Part shown: positions 48,338 to 64,000 of the stretch, one piece after another | Layout: every line of letters starts with the position of its first letter | Position numbering within the stretch: position 1 is the first letter of the stretch | Assembly: GCA_003344405.1 (NCBI GenBank) | Contig: NOWV01000197.1 | Span: 62,001-126,000, forward strand | Length of the DNA: 64,000 nt | Source of the DNA: Trichoplax sp. H2 | Taxonomy: Eukaryota > Placozoa > Uniplacotomia > Trichoplacea | Reading direction: 5' to 3' | Position numbers and translations under genes: made by a program | The notes under the pieces: generated by a model | Database searches by the model: none | Told to the model about the DNA's origin: nothing | The model's input: only the letters and a program-made list of their open reading frames with translations

Positions 48338-48630
48338 CATTTTTAAGACTGTCATGGCGGGAAAAAAATGATGGCCAAAGACATCCTATTGCAACATCGC
48401 TGAATTGCAAGAATTGGATATGGATTCGTTATTTCTGTGCTTGCTTGACTCTTAAACGAATAAATTTTCAATCTTGAACGGCTAGCGACATAGTTATCGA
48501 TTTTTAAGACTATACTGTAATGGCGGGAAAGAAAACCTTGTCTAAATTATCATTTTTGGGGCATAGACGGTGAAGAATTGGATATCCATTTGTCATTACT
48601 GTCTTTGCCTGACTCTAAAAGTAACAATAT
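48338..48630. repeat. two-copy degenerate repeat, period ~160 bp
   Basis: Copies begin near 48338 and 48499 with ATTTTTAAGACT followed by AATGGCGGGAAA or CATGGCGGGAAA. Both then carry GAATTGGATAT and a TTTGTCATTACTG / GTTATTTCTGTG stretch and a TTGACTCT / CTGACTCT end. Confidence 0.75.
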
Positions 48631-48633
48631 TGA

Positions 48634-48903
48634 ATGATTGACGGTGTTTATGGACGTACAAATGTCCCTGAAAGGATCAATTTTAATGTGCCCAGATCAA
48701 GGGATCATTGCAGAAAAATTGATCGACCAAAATATGCCATCATCAACGAGTTGAATAGTACTGCATTGTACTCCTATTTTGGAAGGGCACTGCTACAGTA
48801 CCATAGCATCGGAATGAAGGACGTAGTTTCCAAAATTAATGGACTGTATGATGAGATTTGTAGCAGTAGAATCGAATTGAAATTACAAAGTGCTTATGAT
48901 TGA
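48634..48903 (+). other. open reading frame of 89 codons, function unknown
   Basis: Starts at ATG 48634 and stops at 48903. It is mainly hydrophilic, with RSRDHCRKIDRPKYAIINEL and a predicted helix near its end (KDVVSKINGLYDEICSSRIE). It has no recognised domain. The start lies at the edge of the 160-bp repeat. It could be an orphan gene, an exon or chance. Confidence 0.2.
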
Positions 48904-49004
48904 TTCATTTATAATGGAAAGAATCGCGAGATGACTGGAAACTGGGTAGAGTAGACAAACGCTACTTTTACGGTACAATGATCATTGCTGTGTGTTTACT
49001 GCAG

Positions 49005-49205
49005 GCTTGAAGGCGTTGTGGGCACGCGGCTCCGCGCTGAGAAAGAGCACAGAGGCGGAGGCATGCCCCTGAACATGGGGGCATGCCATGTTGAGATTGT
49101 GCAATATTGTTATAAGCTTATATCAACTATAAATAAGTTGGCAGCAGTCGAGCAAAATAACAAAATCTCAGCTCCAACGTGCGGGTTCGGCTACTTGAGT
49201 AAATA
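49005..49205. other. GC-rich island with strong hairpins, possible structured RNA
   Basis: The local base content jumps to GC-rich within AT-rich sequence. CGCGG-CT-CCGCG (49025-49036) and GGCATGCCCC (49060-49069) pairing with GGGGCATGCC (49078-49087) across an 8-base loop are perfect hairpins. The stretch ends near CGTGCGGGTTCGGCTACTTG, which has a tRNA-like B-box flavour (GGTTCG), but no cloverleaf can be drawn. It does not match U1, U2, U4, U6, U12, 5S, 7SK or SRP sequences that I know. An open frame crosses it but looks unconvincing. It might be a Pol III RNA, a SINE or transferred DNA. Confidence 0.3.
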
Positions 49206-49712
49206 AATAAATTCAATAGTCGAATAAGCGTGTCTTGAAGACTTCTTATTGTCATAGTTTACTATGATGATTCCCTATACTGTACAGCGACAAAAGTAAC
49301 GACTATCGATAGCCCATTAAAAAATGACATATTTACAACCCTCTTTGAAACTGGCTGAAACATTGCAGAAGTGTAAGATGATGTACTCGTACTCTCAATG
49401 TAATGCTCTCAGAACCGTACCTCAAGAAATATACGCATATGGGCGTACATGTTTGTTTCTTGTTTTAGAATAAACAATTTAATTATATATAATTTATACT
49501 ATTGACATTGACCGTATGACGACGAGTCGTAACTACCTCTTCTTAAATATATATACTGTACTGTGCAGTATAGTCGATGATAGATACTTTTCTACTGCGT
49601 TAAATACTGTAAGAAGTGCAGGATTATAATTACAATTATGGGTTAGTTGAATACTGCAGGTAGGATACTGTTTTATAATGAGAAAGTAAGATCAGTGAGA
49701 CTGCAGCACAGC

Positions 49713-50590
49713 TGCAAATTCGCAGCGATATCCAATTGAACATAGCAATTTTTATTTATTGCACAAAATACGTACTCTGTCCAAGTGTCGATGGCATGAC
49801 TCTGTCCATCGACTGAGCTTGATTTTAATTCAAGGTAAATCAAAAATATCGCAAAGTCCCTGGCTCTACTATTTGTGATGTAATCTACGCGTCCATATAC
49901 CACAGCTTATGCACTACTAATATGATATTCTAGGTATGCAGTAAATACTACAGTACTGTATACGCCTGGAAAAGTTAAAGTTAGTTCTCTGTATCCTAAA
50001 GTAAAATATCTCAAGTCTTCATCTGGAAACTGCAATCTCGCAGCGATATTACATTGAACATAGCGATTTTTTGCACAAAATACCAACTCTGTCCAAGTAT
50101 CGATGGCATGACTCTGTGTCCATCGACTGAGCTTGATTTTAATTCAAGGTAAATCAAAAATATCGCAAAGCACCCGGCTCTACTATTTGTGATGTACAGT
50201 AATCTACGCGTCCATATACCACAGCTTATGTATTACTAATACGATATTCTAGGTATACAGTAAATACTACAGTACTATTCTGTACTGTATACCCCTGGAC
50301 AAGTTATAGTTAGTTCTCTGTATCCTAAAGTAAAATATCTCAAGTCTTCATCTGGAAACTGCAAACTCGCAGCGATATTACATTGAACATAGCGATTTTT
50401 TGCACAAAATACCAACTCTGTCCAAGTGTCGATGGCATGACTCTTTGTCTATCGACTGAGCTCGATTTTAATTTCAAGGTAAATCAAAAAAATATCGCAA
50501 AGTCCTTCCTACTATTGGTGATGTAATGCACCCAGAGTCTACAGCACGTCTATAGGATAAGTAAAATATCTCAAGTCTTCATCTGCAAGC
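49713..50590. repeat. three-copy tandem repeat, period ~319-329 bp
   Basis: Copies start at about 49713, 50032 and 50361 with CTCGCAGCGATAT (first copy TTCGCAGCGATAT). Each contains CTCTGTCCAAGT.TCGATGG, CATCGACTGAGCT-like sequence, AAATATCGCAAAG and, in copies 1-2, CTACGCGTCCATATACCACA. Copies 1 and 2 include an internal CAGTAC palindrome; copy 3 lacks that middle part and is truncated. Confidence 0.9.
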
Positions 50591-51245
50591 AATTCTATAA
50601 GTCAATATTGATTAAATCTATTAATCAACGAGTCCAATATTATAAGCTACACTCGTGTGTCCTAGAGACCCTTCTCTAATCAGGGTTTCAAGGGTGTCCT
50701 ATCATTAATTTCTATTAATTATTAATGAAGTAAACGATGGGAACGGATACGACGTAGATTGGAGAGTGCCAGTATTGTACCCTATTACACTGCATCATAT
50801 TATACTGTACAGTACGGTATGCATTACTGAATTGTACGGTGGATACTGTACCGGATGGGAGCTCTTGAAAGCAGCTAGTTGTACTCTGCAAATTAAGCTT
50901 GCAGCAACGTAAGAATCAGAGTAAGTAATTTATCACGTAACATTATAAGTACAGTGCTATAAGTAATGACTAAACTAAGGTAGAATAGCGGTGCACAATC
51001 GTCTCCATTTCATAGTTTAATTTCCTCCAGAGTTGGAGTTTTTGCATTCATGTTGCTTTCGAAAGAAGTGACTGCATGCACAAACAACTAAATGAATCGC
51101 TGTAGCTAAGGTAACCAATCAGTCTAGAATAAGAAAGCATAAGACCGAAATGCATAGCTCATTATATTTTTAATTATTTCCATTTAGGCTTAGCTCTACG
51201 ATATTGACGTAATGCGCTAGCACAAAAATAATAATAACCAAAATC

Positions 51246-53286
51246 ATGATTCGAAAGATAAAATTGCGAGCAAAGCAGAAACTGGTCGACAAAGCCAATT
51301 CGGTATGGGATAGAAATGCAAATATCAATGACTGCTTGCATTAGTTATCATTTGATGCAATGATAGGCGGAAGTACAAACTAGATTAAGTGCCTAGGCGA
51401 CGGAATCGAAACTGTTGATCTTTGTAATCTGTCTCTGCTTTCGGTAGTTAATTGATAAAAGACACTCAAGTTGCCAGCTTTTCACAAAATATTTTTATGG
51501 TGTCAATCATCTTTTCGAAATTATAACTTGAATCATGGATGAAAAGATAACAATTTTGTTCTTATCCATATTGAAATGGAGATTGTAGATCAGTTGAATG
51601 CATTCCCCGAAGTAAAGTTTTTCTTGAATAATGGGTAATAAGATATTAATATTACAGTTATTATACATACTACTACAAGTTTAGGAAATAAATGCTCTAT
51701 CCAAAAATAATCCACCTAAATTAGAGATCGATAAGCGTATACATCCTGCTAACTTATACGTAATTGTGAGAATGGTTGGACTCATGGTATATCTGAATAA
51801 ATTGCATCTTTTAAACTTTAGATTTCAAGCGTCTATTGAATGCAAGAAAGTACCTGTTATAGACAGTCATGATCTTGAATGGGCCTTTAACTTAACAAAG
51901 CAAAATATGCAATCCATGTAGGTATACAAATTTGTAGTTTTCACTCTCAAAGAGTGACATAAATTTGTGATATAATTTGATTATCATGAATTGTTTATGC
52001 ATACACTTATATTTATACTTAATTGTTAAAATATTGTAAAGGATACTGTTAACTGCAATGATAAAAGGAGTCGTAGATAGCTTAATTCTTCTATGGTATA
52101 ATTCTCGCAATCATGCAGACTTTTATTCATCTTTCGTCTATTTATTACGGATATATGATATGTTTAACATCAAAAATTAGGTACATTACCAGTGAATGGG
52201 GCTGGGATGATAAAGAAAAAAAGGAAGAAATGTTTGACAAGAAAGGATGGTGGGTAATAAACAATAATAAATATGTACTCGTTTAGTAATGGTCTCATTG
52301 TAGCGATTAGTACGTTTTATGCTTGTAAAAGTAGCCATCCATATAATATACCTTGCAAGAGAAATATTGTAGACAGTCGCTACTTTCACCTTGCAGGTAT
52401 CTGATCGCCCGTAATGATCAAAATATTCCAATAGGAATGGTTAGCTTTAGATTTGATATAGAAGAAGGAGATGCTGTCGTTTATTGGTATGTAGTAGTCA
52501 ATATTTTGAAAACTATAATGTATATATATATGTAGATTGCTGTTGGGCACCACTTACTTGTACCTGTATTAAGACTACATTTTTAAAAATTTGCATTGTC
52601 AATTAGCTATGAAATTCAGCTTTCACAAAGTATTAGAGGCAAAGGGTTAGGAAAATATTTAATGAATATTCTGAAATTATTGGGAACTAGGTATGAGGAA
52701 CGCTATAATTGCAATGTGAATTCATTTAAAAGTAATTACCAGGGACGTTAGTAATAACATAGTTGCTTTTACAAGAATGCTTGAATAGCTAAAACATTTA
52801 TTATTAATGTAAATTTTTCTATTTCTACAATGTATAGATCAAAAATGGATAAAGTAATGCTAACCGTATTCAAACGTAAGTACAGTATAATGCTGAACTT
52901 AGCGTTATAAGTTTGAAGATGTCCATCATGAAGTTACTGCAAAATGGTATTATTAATTTAGTACAACATCAATTCTACTGTTGAAATATAGATAATGAGA
53001 GAGCATATCATTTTTTTACCAACGTTGTGGGGTAAGATATGATATTACGTTTAGCAGCTTGAAATTGAGTAAATGCTTTATTCGGAATCATCATGAAAGG
53101 CTACATTTTGCTTAATGTTTCTATACTCATTGCTGAGAGTAGGATGATCAAAGCGTAACACTAGTGCTAATTTTACATTTCCACAGTTTTCAGATTGATG
53201 AAATATCTCCAAGTAGATGCGATCCAGATAACGACGATAACTACTGCTATGAGATATTAAGCATTAACCTTACGGACGCAAAGTGA
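51246..53286 (+). CDS. NAA40: N-alpha-acetyltransferase 40 (NatD, histone H4/H2A N-terminal acetyltransferase)
   Basis: Nine-exon gene, 208 residues: 51246-51302, 51582-51634, 51822-51917, 52181-52249, 52397-52486, 52607-52690, 52838-52875, 52992-53031, 53187-53286. Phases close throughout. The enzyme acetylates the N-terminal serine of histones H4 and H2A using acetyl-CoA. Conserved pieces in order: LNAFPEVKFFLNNGFQASIE, LEWAFNLTKQNMQSMY, SEWGWDDKEKKEEM, WYLIARN, VVYCYEIQL (the YxYE active-site region), the acetyl-CoA loop RGKGLGKYLM (from residue 132), VMLTVFKHNERAYHFF and the C-terminal CYEILS. Human NAA40 is 237 residues. The basic first exon (MIRKIKLRAKQKLVDKANS) is less certain: it fits phase and composition but an alternative start at 51576 inside exon 2 cannot be excluded. 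Convergent with SNRPF. Confidence 0.93.
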
Positions 53287-53963
53287 CTAAAAGTAAAGTT
53301 ATGAAGAATTTTAACATTTTTAAAATTATCCTACAGTATTTGAATGTATGTATTCATTTTTTAAAGTTGATTGCGTGTAATTAATGCTGTTAAGGAAATT
53401 AAAATTTCGGCATCAGGCGAACACCACGTCGAGGTCTAGTAATTCTTAAGCATGTGTGTTTTGTGTAATTTGTTCAACAGCCGATTAACTCGCCAAAGTA
53501 TTTAGCCACGTGAGTATTATGCAACAGTTAGGGAAAGCTAGCAATTTAGTAAGGTGATCAATCACTGGGATTAAGTATCTTGGTAATTTCCGTTTATTAA
53601 AATTAGCATGACATGGAGTAGCTGGTGATCAACCTTTACCAGCAAATCTATTCAGGAAAGAACCGCTAAATTCTTGAATATACAACATTTTATTCATCTA
53701 GTAATACAGTAGAGATATCAAATGGCTTGGGTATAGGTAACATTCACATGAGCAAACATGCATCAATTTTGCCATTAATTCGTAATAATTTAATAAGAAA
53801 GGAGAACTATAAAAGCATTTTTTCTACAGCTTTTTAAATCGGTGTATAAAGATTGTACAGGTAATTCCATATTTATAACTTAGGCGTGATACAGAATGAT
53901 TTCCAATGACTAAAATTGAACTTTACTAAACTTAGCCTTAATATAAAAGGATGTCTGGGTTAT
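53287..53963. other. convergent 3' intergenic region NAA40/SNRPF
   Basis: About 680 bp between the stop codons of NAA40 (+) and SNRPF (-). It probably holds both 3' UTRs. No other feature seen. Confidence 0.7.
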
Positions 53964-55147
53964 TTAAGCTTCTCCATCTTCTTCGTCGATTTCACGCACA
54001 TATAAAACATTATTACATCTAGAAAATAGATGCAAATACAATATTAAGACAAAAAATCCAAGGTTATCCAGTTGAACCGTATGATAACTCTATATATCGG
54101 CGTAATAACACAAACCTGATCAAAACCTCGCCCAAGTTGCCTGTAAGTGCTCCTTCCACATACTCTTCTGTATTTGCCAACTAAGCATATCGCGTAAATA
54201 TAGATTAATTTACTAAATATCCAATTCAATTTACATTTCTACGTATAACCTTAACTTTTGTTCTAAGAAAATTTAAGTTCACCAAATACCTGTAAATTCA
54301 TGTAATTATCTACAGAAACCAGGAAGCCTTTATAATCCATACCCCATTTCAATTTGACTAGTACTGGCTTGCCAGTAAGACCATTTAAGAAGGGTTTAGG
54401 ATTAATAGGAACGGTCTGCAATCATTCAGAAAATAACCTTGCATCAAGTTCGTCAATCAATACTTTTTTTACTCTTTATCAAAGCATAACCTGTCATCTA
54501 GCAAGCTGACTGATGACTCAAATTCTAAGCATCCAATGATGACACTAATAAAATGTATGACCGCTTTTAGTGTACTGCATGTTATTAGATTCGAAAGCCT
54601 CTTCACTACAAGAGTATAATATTGTAGAGATTGAATTAACTGACATTGCAAATTATGGCCATTGCATAGCAGAACTATACCTTCAACACTGATCTACAGT
54701 TTATACAGCAACAATAAAATAATCTATTTAAATCATAGTGCAGCATCTATCAAGACTCTAGAATCATTTTAGGTAAATTTAAAGAGGTTTTCATCTCCGT
54801 TGCAATGTCATAGAGCCTCATTATTGGAGAAAGCCGACGCAATGTTCTCAATTCAAAGCATCGAAATCATGCTTACTGTGTACGATCGGTGTAGTGCTTA
54901 TACACTACTTAGGCTATGGTACAAAATAGCATAACAAATTGCACAAGAAACGCTGGACAAGGACGCGCGTGCTGAATCGAAATTTGCAAACCTTGAACGC
55001 GTATTAGCATTCCATTTTTGAACTATTTTACCATTTCGATTACAATTATTTTACATTTAGACAATTTAAGAACGATTTATATATATCATACGGTAAATAC
55101 ATCAATTAAAAGCAAAAGGAAACGGCTTGCAAATGACTTACCGCCAT
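53964..55147 (-). CDS. SNRPF: small nuclear ribonucleoprotein F (SmF)
   Basis: Four-exon gene, 83 residues: 55147-55142, 54415-54290, 54180-54116, 54018-53964. SmF is one of seven Sm proteins forming the ring on U1, U2, U4 and U5 snRNAs. The Sm fold is complete: [38 protein letters not shown] (Sm1), [32 protein letters not shown] (Sm2), then the acidic end DEEDGEA. Human SmF is 86 residues and nearly collinear. The first coding exon would be just ATG GCG followed by a strong GTAAGT donor at 55141; its phase fits, but because only two codons are involved this start is inferred. The intron after it is 726 bp. A dense palindromic array starts within about 50 bp upstream of the start codon. Confidence 0.92.
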
Positions 55148-55189
55148 GAGGAATCTCCAGACTGTATAGTAGTAGAGTGCTTAAAAAAA

Positions 55190-55375
55190 AACGCTGCTTT
55201 ACCACAGTACAATCTAGGGACTAACCGTACAGTACAGTACTGTACACTGCATACTGTACACAGCATACTGTACTGTACACGGTATCCTACTGTACAGTAC
55301 AGTACTGTACACTGTACTGTACAGTACACGGAAGTGTACAATATACTGTAGTACTGTACACTAAGTACTGTATGC
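55190..55375. repeat. dense GTACAGTAC/TACTGTAC palindromic array
   Basis: Almost continuous alternation of CAGTAC and GTACTG units, for example ACAGTACAGTACTGTACACT and CTGTACAGTACAGTACTG. Because the unit is itself palindromic, the array can fold on both strands. A second, looser cluster lies at 55725-55885. Confidence 0.9.
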
Positions 55376-56976
55376 ACAGAACTAGAAGGAGACCCGGGAC
55401 TGGATTGATCACCCCCTCAGACAGACGGACTTTCTGACCAAATGATGCTGTCAATATCGAAAAGTGGTTGCTTAGTATGGAGCTTTCGTGTCTATTTTCG
55501 AAATCACTGGTACTAATTTAAATAACATCTGCGATCTTATATAACTGTTTCCAAGCTGAGATTAGTAATAGATAATAAAATTCAATGCAATATTACTTCA
55601 TTTAGAAAAAAATCAGTCAATTGAAAATCGATTGTCCTCATACTAAAGTAATGTCATGATGAGGTGTTTGGCACAATATTTTAACGAGATGCAAACGTGT
55701 CTGTCCGTCCAAGAGTGATTCGAGTAGTACAGTATTATGTACACTGTACACTGTACAGTACTGTAACTGTAACGTTCAACACGCGTCAGACTGGTACAAA
55801 CGTACGCCACAGTATAGTACAATGGTTTAGTAGTACAGTATACTGTATTACAAAAGCATTTACTGTTCCATACTGTACTGTAGTGTAGTGGGCTGTATTC
55901 CGAGACGGTAGTGACTCATACACTGCATCTGAGAAGAGCTCTTCTTCAGACTGGATGCTTCTGTGCAAAAATAATGTCCCCTATGTTTGTCCTAGCATGA
56001 GGAAATTTTATCCTGTACTGAGTCAGTCTGCTTTCTTGACTTTATCGACATCACTTGAATGCAGTGGGTATAGTAACAATTCAATTGCTACAGGTGACAT
56101 CAGTTTCTATCACAGTCGATGCCAACAAGATAGAATGAATCAAGAAAGCAATGGGTTAACCATTTTCCTCCTGCAGGCCAGTAGACACGACCATCTTAAC
56201 TGAATACAGTAATATGCATTTTAGATGCCTGCTATGCGTTGCACAGTGCGGATGTTGGCTGAAGTCTAATCAGTGCATTCGTGCTTTGAAAGATTCGATA
56301 ACGCTAGTACACCATCATTGCTCGCTGCACAGCTGAAGCGGATCAAAGCAGTATCTTTAGGTTTCTTAGGAAATGACTGCAGCTCACAATGCTTTTAGAC
56401 TTCTATTACAGTATGATAGACTAAGGTGTTGTTGTACTATTCTACCAAAGTGTTTACCAATATTGATTTGCCTTCGATGCTCCTGCAGTCGTCGTGCATC
56501 ATTACGATTAATCGGTTTGCTAACCAACCGAGGTGTTGGGGATTTGCAATGATAGAATGACAAATTCTGCACGTACAATATAGTACTTATACAGTATATT
56601 GACATCCTGTCTTTCGTACTGTACTCTGCACCACAGTACACTACTCAATTCAATTTCAGGGTGTTATAAAGCGATCAAAAGCAAAAATAGCCTTGTTGAA
56701 AGTACAGAATATATCAACACTTTCACCATAGTCTTGAGTAACAAGGTACAGTAGACTATCCCATGCCATACTTAATGAGCCCATAGCGATCTATAGAGCT
56801 GCCGACGGATAAATCGTTCAACGAGCAAAATAGTCACATGTCCTCTTCGGAAGAAAACAATTGGTCGACTGGATCCTTTAAATAGGGTGACTACGACGAC
56901 GACCAAGTTGGTCTTCCACTGCTGCCGGTGGAACTTGCAAACTTATCATCAGGATGCAGAGTTGCTCTGGCAGCTC

Positions 56977-57001
56977 CTAACCCTAACATTAGCAGGGTTA
57001 G
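56977..57001. repeat. telomere-like inverted repeat
   Basis: CTAACCCT (56977-56984, continuing AAC) pairs with AGGGTTAG (56994-57001) across a 9-base loop. It contains one and a half TTAGGG-type hexamers in opposite orientation. Confidence 0.7.
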
Positions 57002-58508
57002 CCAATTCTGGTTTGTGTTTTTTTAAGCTAGTTTTTGTCACATTAAATACATAAAACTAGTGAGGAAAGACCGTCGTCGATGTGCTGGCTTGAAGCGGTT
57101 TTGCAAGCGCTTGGTCGATCGATTTCAAGTTATACGAGGCTAATCAGCGTACAACAAGTTCCGTAAGCAATCTTCTGATCGACTTACACGTTCTTGTTAA
57201 GGAGTTCGCTCCGACTATGATTGCTGATTAGCTGGAAGGTTGCGAGCCGTTCAGCACGTTGCGAGATAATAACTGGAGGCATTGCGTTTGGCTTAGCTTT
57301 TGGAGTCTACAAAGTTGAGCAGCAATGATGTCTTCCAACAAACCAAATTATTAGCTGTAACTTTGCTGAATTGTAGTTGCTACTCTTTCATGCAGTAGCA
57401 ATGTCAATCCAGGGATTGACTACAAGGACGAATGGGCCAAGATCTTTTTCATTTAGTAAGTTTGTTTGCTTCTGTGGTTGTGTTGTTAATTCTTTGCACC
57501 CAAGTATTTAGCATGGATTAATGATTGACTATTAATCGTGAACTGTTTCTGTTCTAGAGGAGTGCCTAGTTTGCAATCAACATGCTGCATAATGGTTAAT
57601 ACTGGATAGAACAAGTCAAAAATTTCTTCCGGACAAGTAATGGAATAAAATTACTACTGCCATGTGTAAATTTAAAAAATATGCGTCTTTCGATAAACGC
57701 TCGATTTATGCCACTGAGTTGAATTTGTATGTCTATAACGTTTTCTCTTTAGTAGTACCTGTCTATAATGTCAGGACTAAAGACTTTCCCATTGGAATAG
57801 ATCGATACTCGGCGATCCCCTTCGATCCGATTGGAATAGTAACTGATGAGGTTTTATAATATTTTTGCAGTATCAGCTTTGTTTTACGTTAGAAAAATTG
57901 ATAATGTGTAACGGTTGGAAGGTGATCAATTGACAGGGATTTTGCATGCATTCAGTGTAGCAATACTGAAATTTACAGTTCATTCACTGTGTAAAATTCC
58001 ATAATGCGATCTAGCAAAGAGCTAAATAGTTCTATGCAATGATTAAATTTGTAAAGTATCCTTAGTTTAACCTTTGCTAGACGACAGACTACTGTACATT
58101 GTACAAGCGCAAAAACGATCGCCTTAGGTTTTATTATTTTGCCATCGAAACAAGGTGGTTTAGTATTTCTCATGTCGAAATTTATAACAAGCAGTATTTA
58201 GTGCATAACCATCAAAGAGCTGGACATTATGGTTTCTGCGTGGTAATGAGCAGTCAGAGACTGCACGAAAAAAATGAGGTATGCAGCAGAGTATGACTGT
58301 CACGGGCTCCCATTTCATATTCTGGTATGTAGTGGCAGTAATGGGAAGAACTGCAACAGCTTTTATTATATTTCAAAAGTGCCTGTTTACGGTTCCGTTA
58401 ACAAACGTACACTATGTACAATAATGCACCATGGATGGACCTGTTAAAATCTTTTTTATTTGCAAATAAAAATTTAGCCTTCAGAAATAACTTAATTGAA
58501 AATATCTA

Positions 58509-63618
<5,110 letters not shown>

Positions 63619-64000
63619 CTATCATTAATGTATAAGCCATCTAACATTTATACTATGTAGAAATTTCCGATATTACGCTAAAAGCGAATTTATTGGATCC
63701 TTGAATTACGGATCCATTGCAACAAGGTTAATAAGCTACGAGTTATCAGAAGGAAAAGCGCATCAATTTCAATTTGTGCTTTATTATGACTAAATGACTT
63801 GAAGATATGGTTGGAATTAGCACAATTTATAATATTGAGTGAGCGGTTAGCCACGTAAAGGAATGCTATTTCCGCTATGTTATATCCTGTATCTTGGGAG
63901 ATCGTACCCGACGCGACAATAGTTGTCCATGATGTTCTACAGTATGTAAACTGTACCATGAGTAGCTACGAGTGCATTTCCACGATTACAGCTTAATCTC
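63619..64000 (-). other. intron of IARS2 running off the window
   Basis: No exon with the expected HIGH-motif sequence is present between 63619 and the window end, so this is intron. The open frame at 63690-63959 shows no synthetase motif. Confidence 0.75.

Larger units (their letters stand above)
46223..51245. other. repeat-rich interval between divergent ADSS and NAA40
   Basis: Contains the ADSS and NAA40 promoters, the duplicated block around the N gap, the 31-bp minisatellite, a two-copy ~160-bp repeat, a GC-rich hairpin island and a three-copy ~325-bp repeat, each listed separately. No complete gene is supported. Confidence 0.6.
55148..58508. other. gene-free interval upstream of SNRPF
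   Basis: It holds two palindrome clusters (55225-55375 and 55725-55885), moderate-GC sequence around 56850-57330 without a recognisable gene, and the IARS2 3' UTR toward 58508. A plus-strand frame at 57662-57859 has no recognised domain. Confidence 0.5.

Noticed and set aside
49005-49205. tRNA or 5S rRNA at the GC-rich island
   Set aside because: No cloverleaf can be drawn and the sequence does not match 5S; only a GGTTCG fragment is tRNA-like.
63690-63959. Frame as an upstream IARS2 exon
   Set aside because: It has no HIGH-region sequence and no synthetase similarity, so it is intron.

Overview
The window is nuclear DNA from a eukaryote, most likely a non-bilaterian animal with a compact, AT-rich, intron-rich genome. 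A placozoan (Trichoplax/Hoilungia-like) is my best guess; a cnidarian or sponge is possible. The reasons are the metazoan gene content (MARK/Par-1 with UBA and KA1 domains, WDR25, NAA40, a two-member CD20/MS4A-like four-span family), many short introns (17 coding exons in MARK, 16 in ADSS, at least 24 in IARS2) with GT-AG borders, and the standard code. It is a draft assembly: there is a 20-N gap at 47297-47316.

Layout. 1-5408: no gene, one old 387-bp tandem duplication. 5409-14911 (-): MARK/Par-1 kinase, complete. 14912-19473: gene-free, rich in palindromic GTACAGTAC-type sequence. 19474-21111 (+): WDR25-like WD40 protein, complete. 21112-30207: gene-poor, with one candidate two-exon coiled-coil gene (22031-22526, -) and a ~190-bp tandem repeat. 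30208-33119 (-) and 38168-39851 (+): a head-to-head pair of paralogous four-span membrane proteins with identical intron layout. 41307-46222 (-): adenylosuccinate synthetase, complete. 46223-51245: repeat-rich, with a 31-bp minisatellite present on both sides of the assembly gap, a GC-rich structured island and a three-copy ~325-bp repeat. 51246-53286 (+): NAA40 (NatD), complete. 53964-55147 (-): SmF (SNRPF). 55148-58508: gene-free, with a dense palindrome array just upstream of SNRPF. 58509-63618 (-): mitochondrial-type isoleucyl-tRNA synthetase; its N-terminal exons lie beyond position 64000.

The recognised genes are unrelated housekeeping and regulatory genes (polarity kinase, purine synthesis, splicing, histone N-acetylation, mitochondrial translation), not a pathway cluster. 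Exon borders were placed by reading codon phase across GT-AG sites and comparing with what I know of each family; the phases close in every multi-exon gene, so the models are good, but single-base errors at borders are possible.

The most interesting items are: the head-to-head CD20-like pair; the way palindromic CAGTA/TACTG sequence is concentrated around gene 5' ends and nearly absent from long 3' and gene-poor stretches; the repeat flanking the N gap, which looks like an unmerged contig overlap rather than a true duplication; the GC-rich hairpin island near 49.0-49.2 kb; and the uncharacterised small coiled-coil gene.
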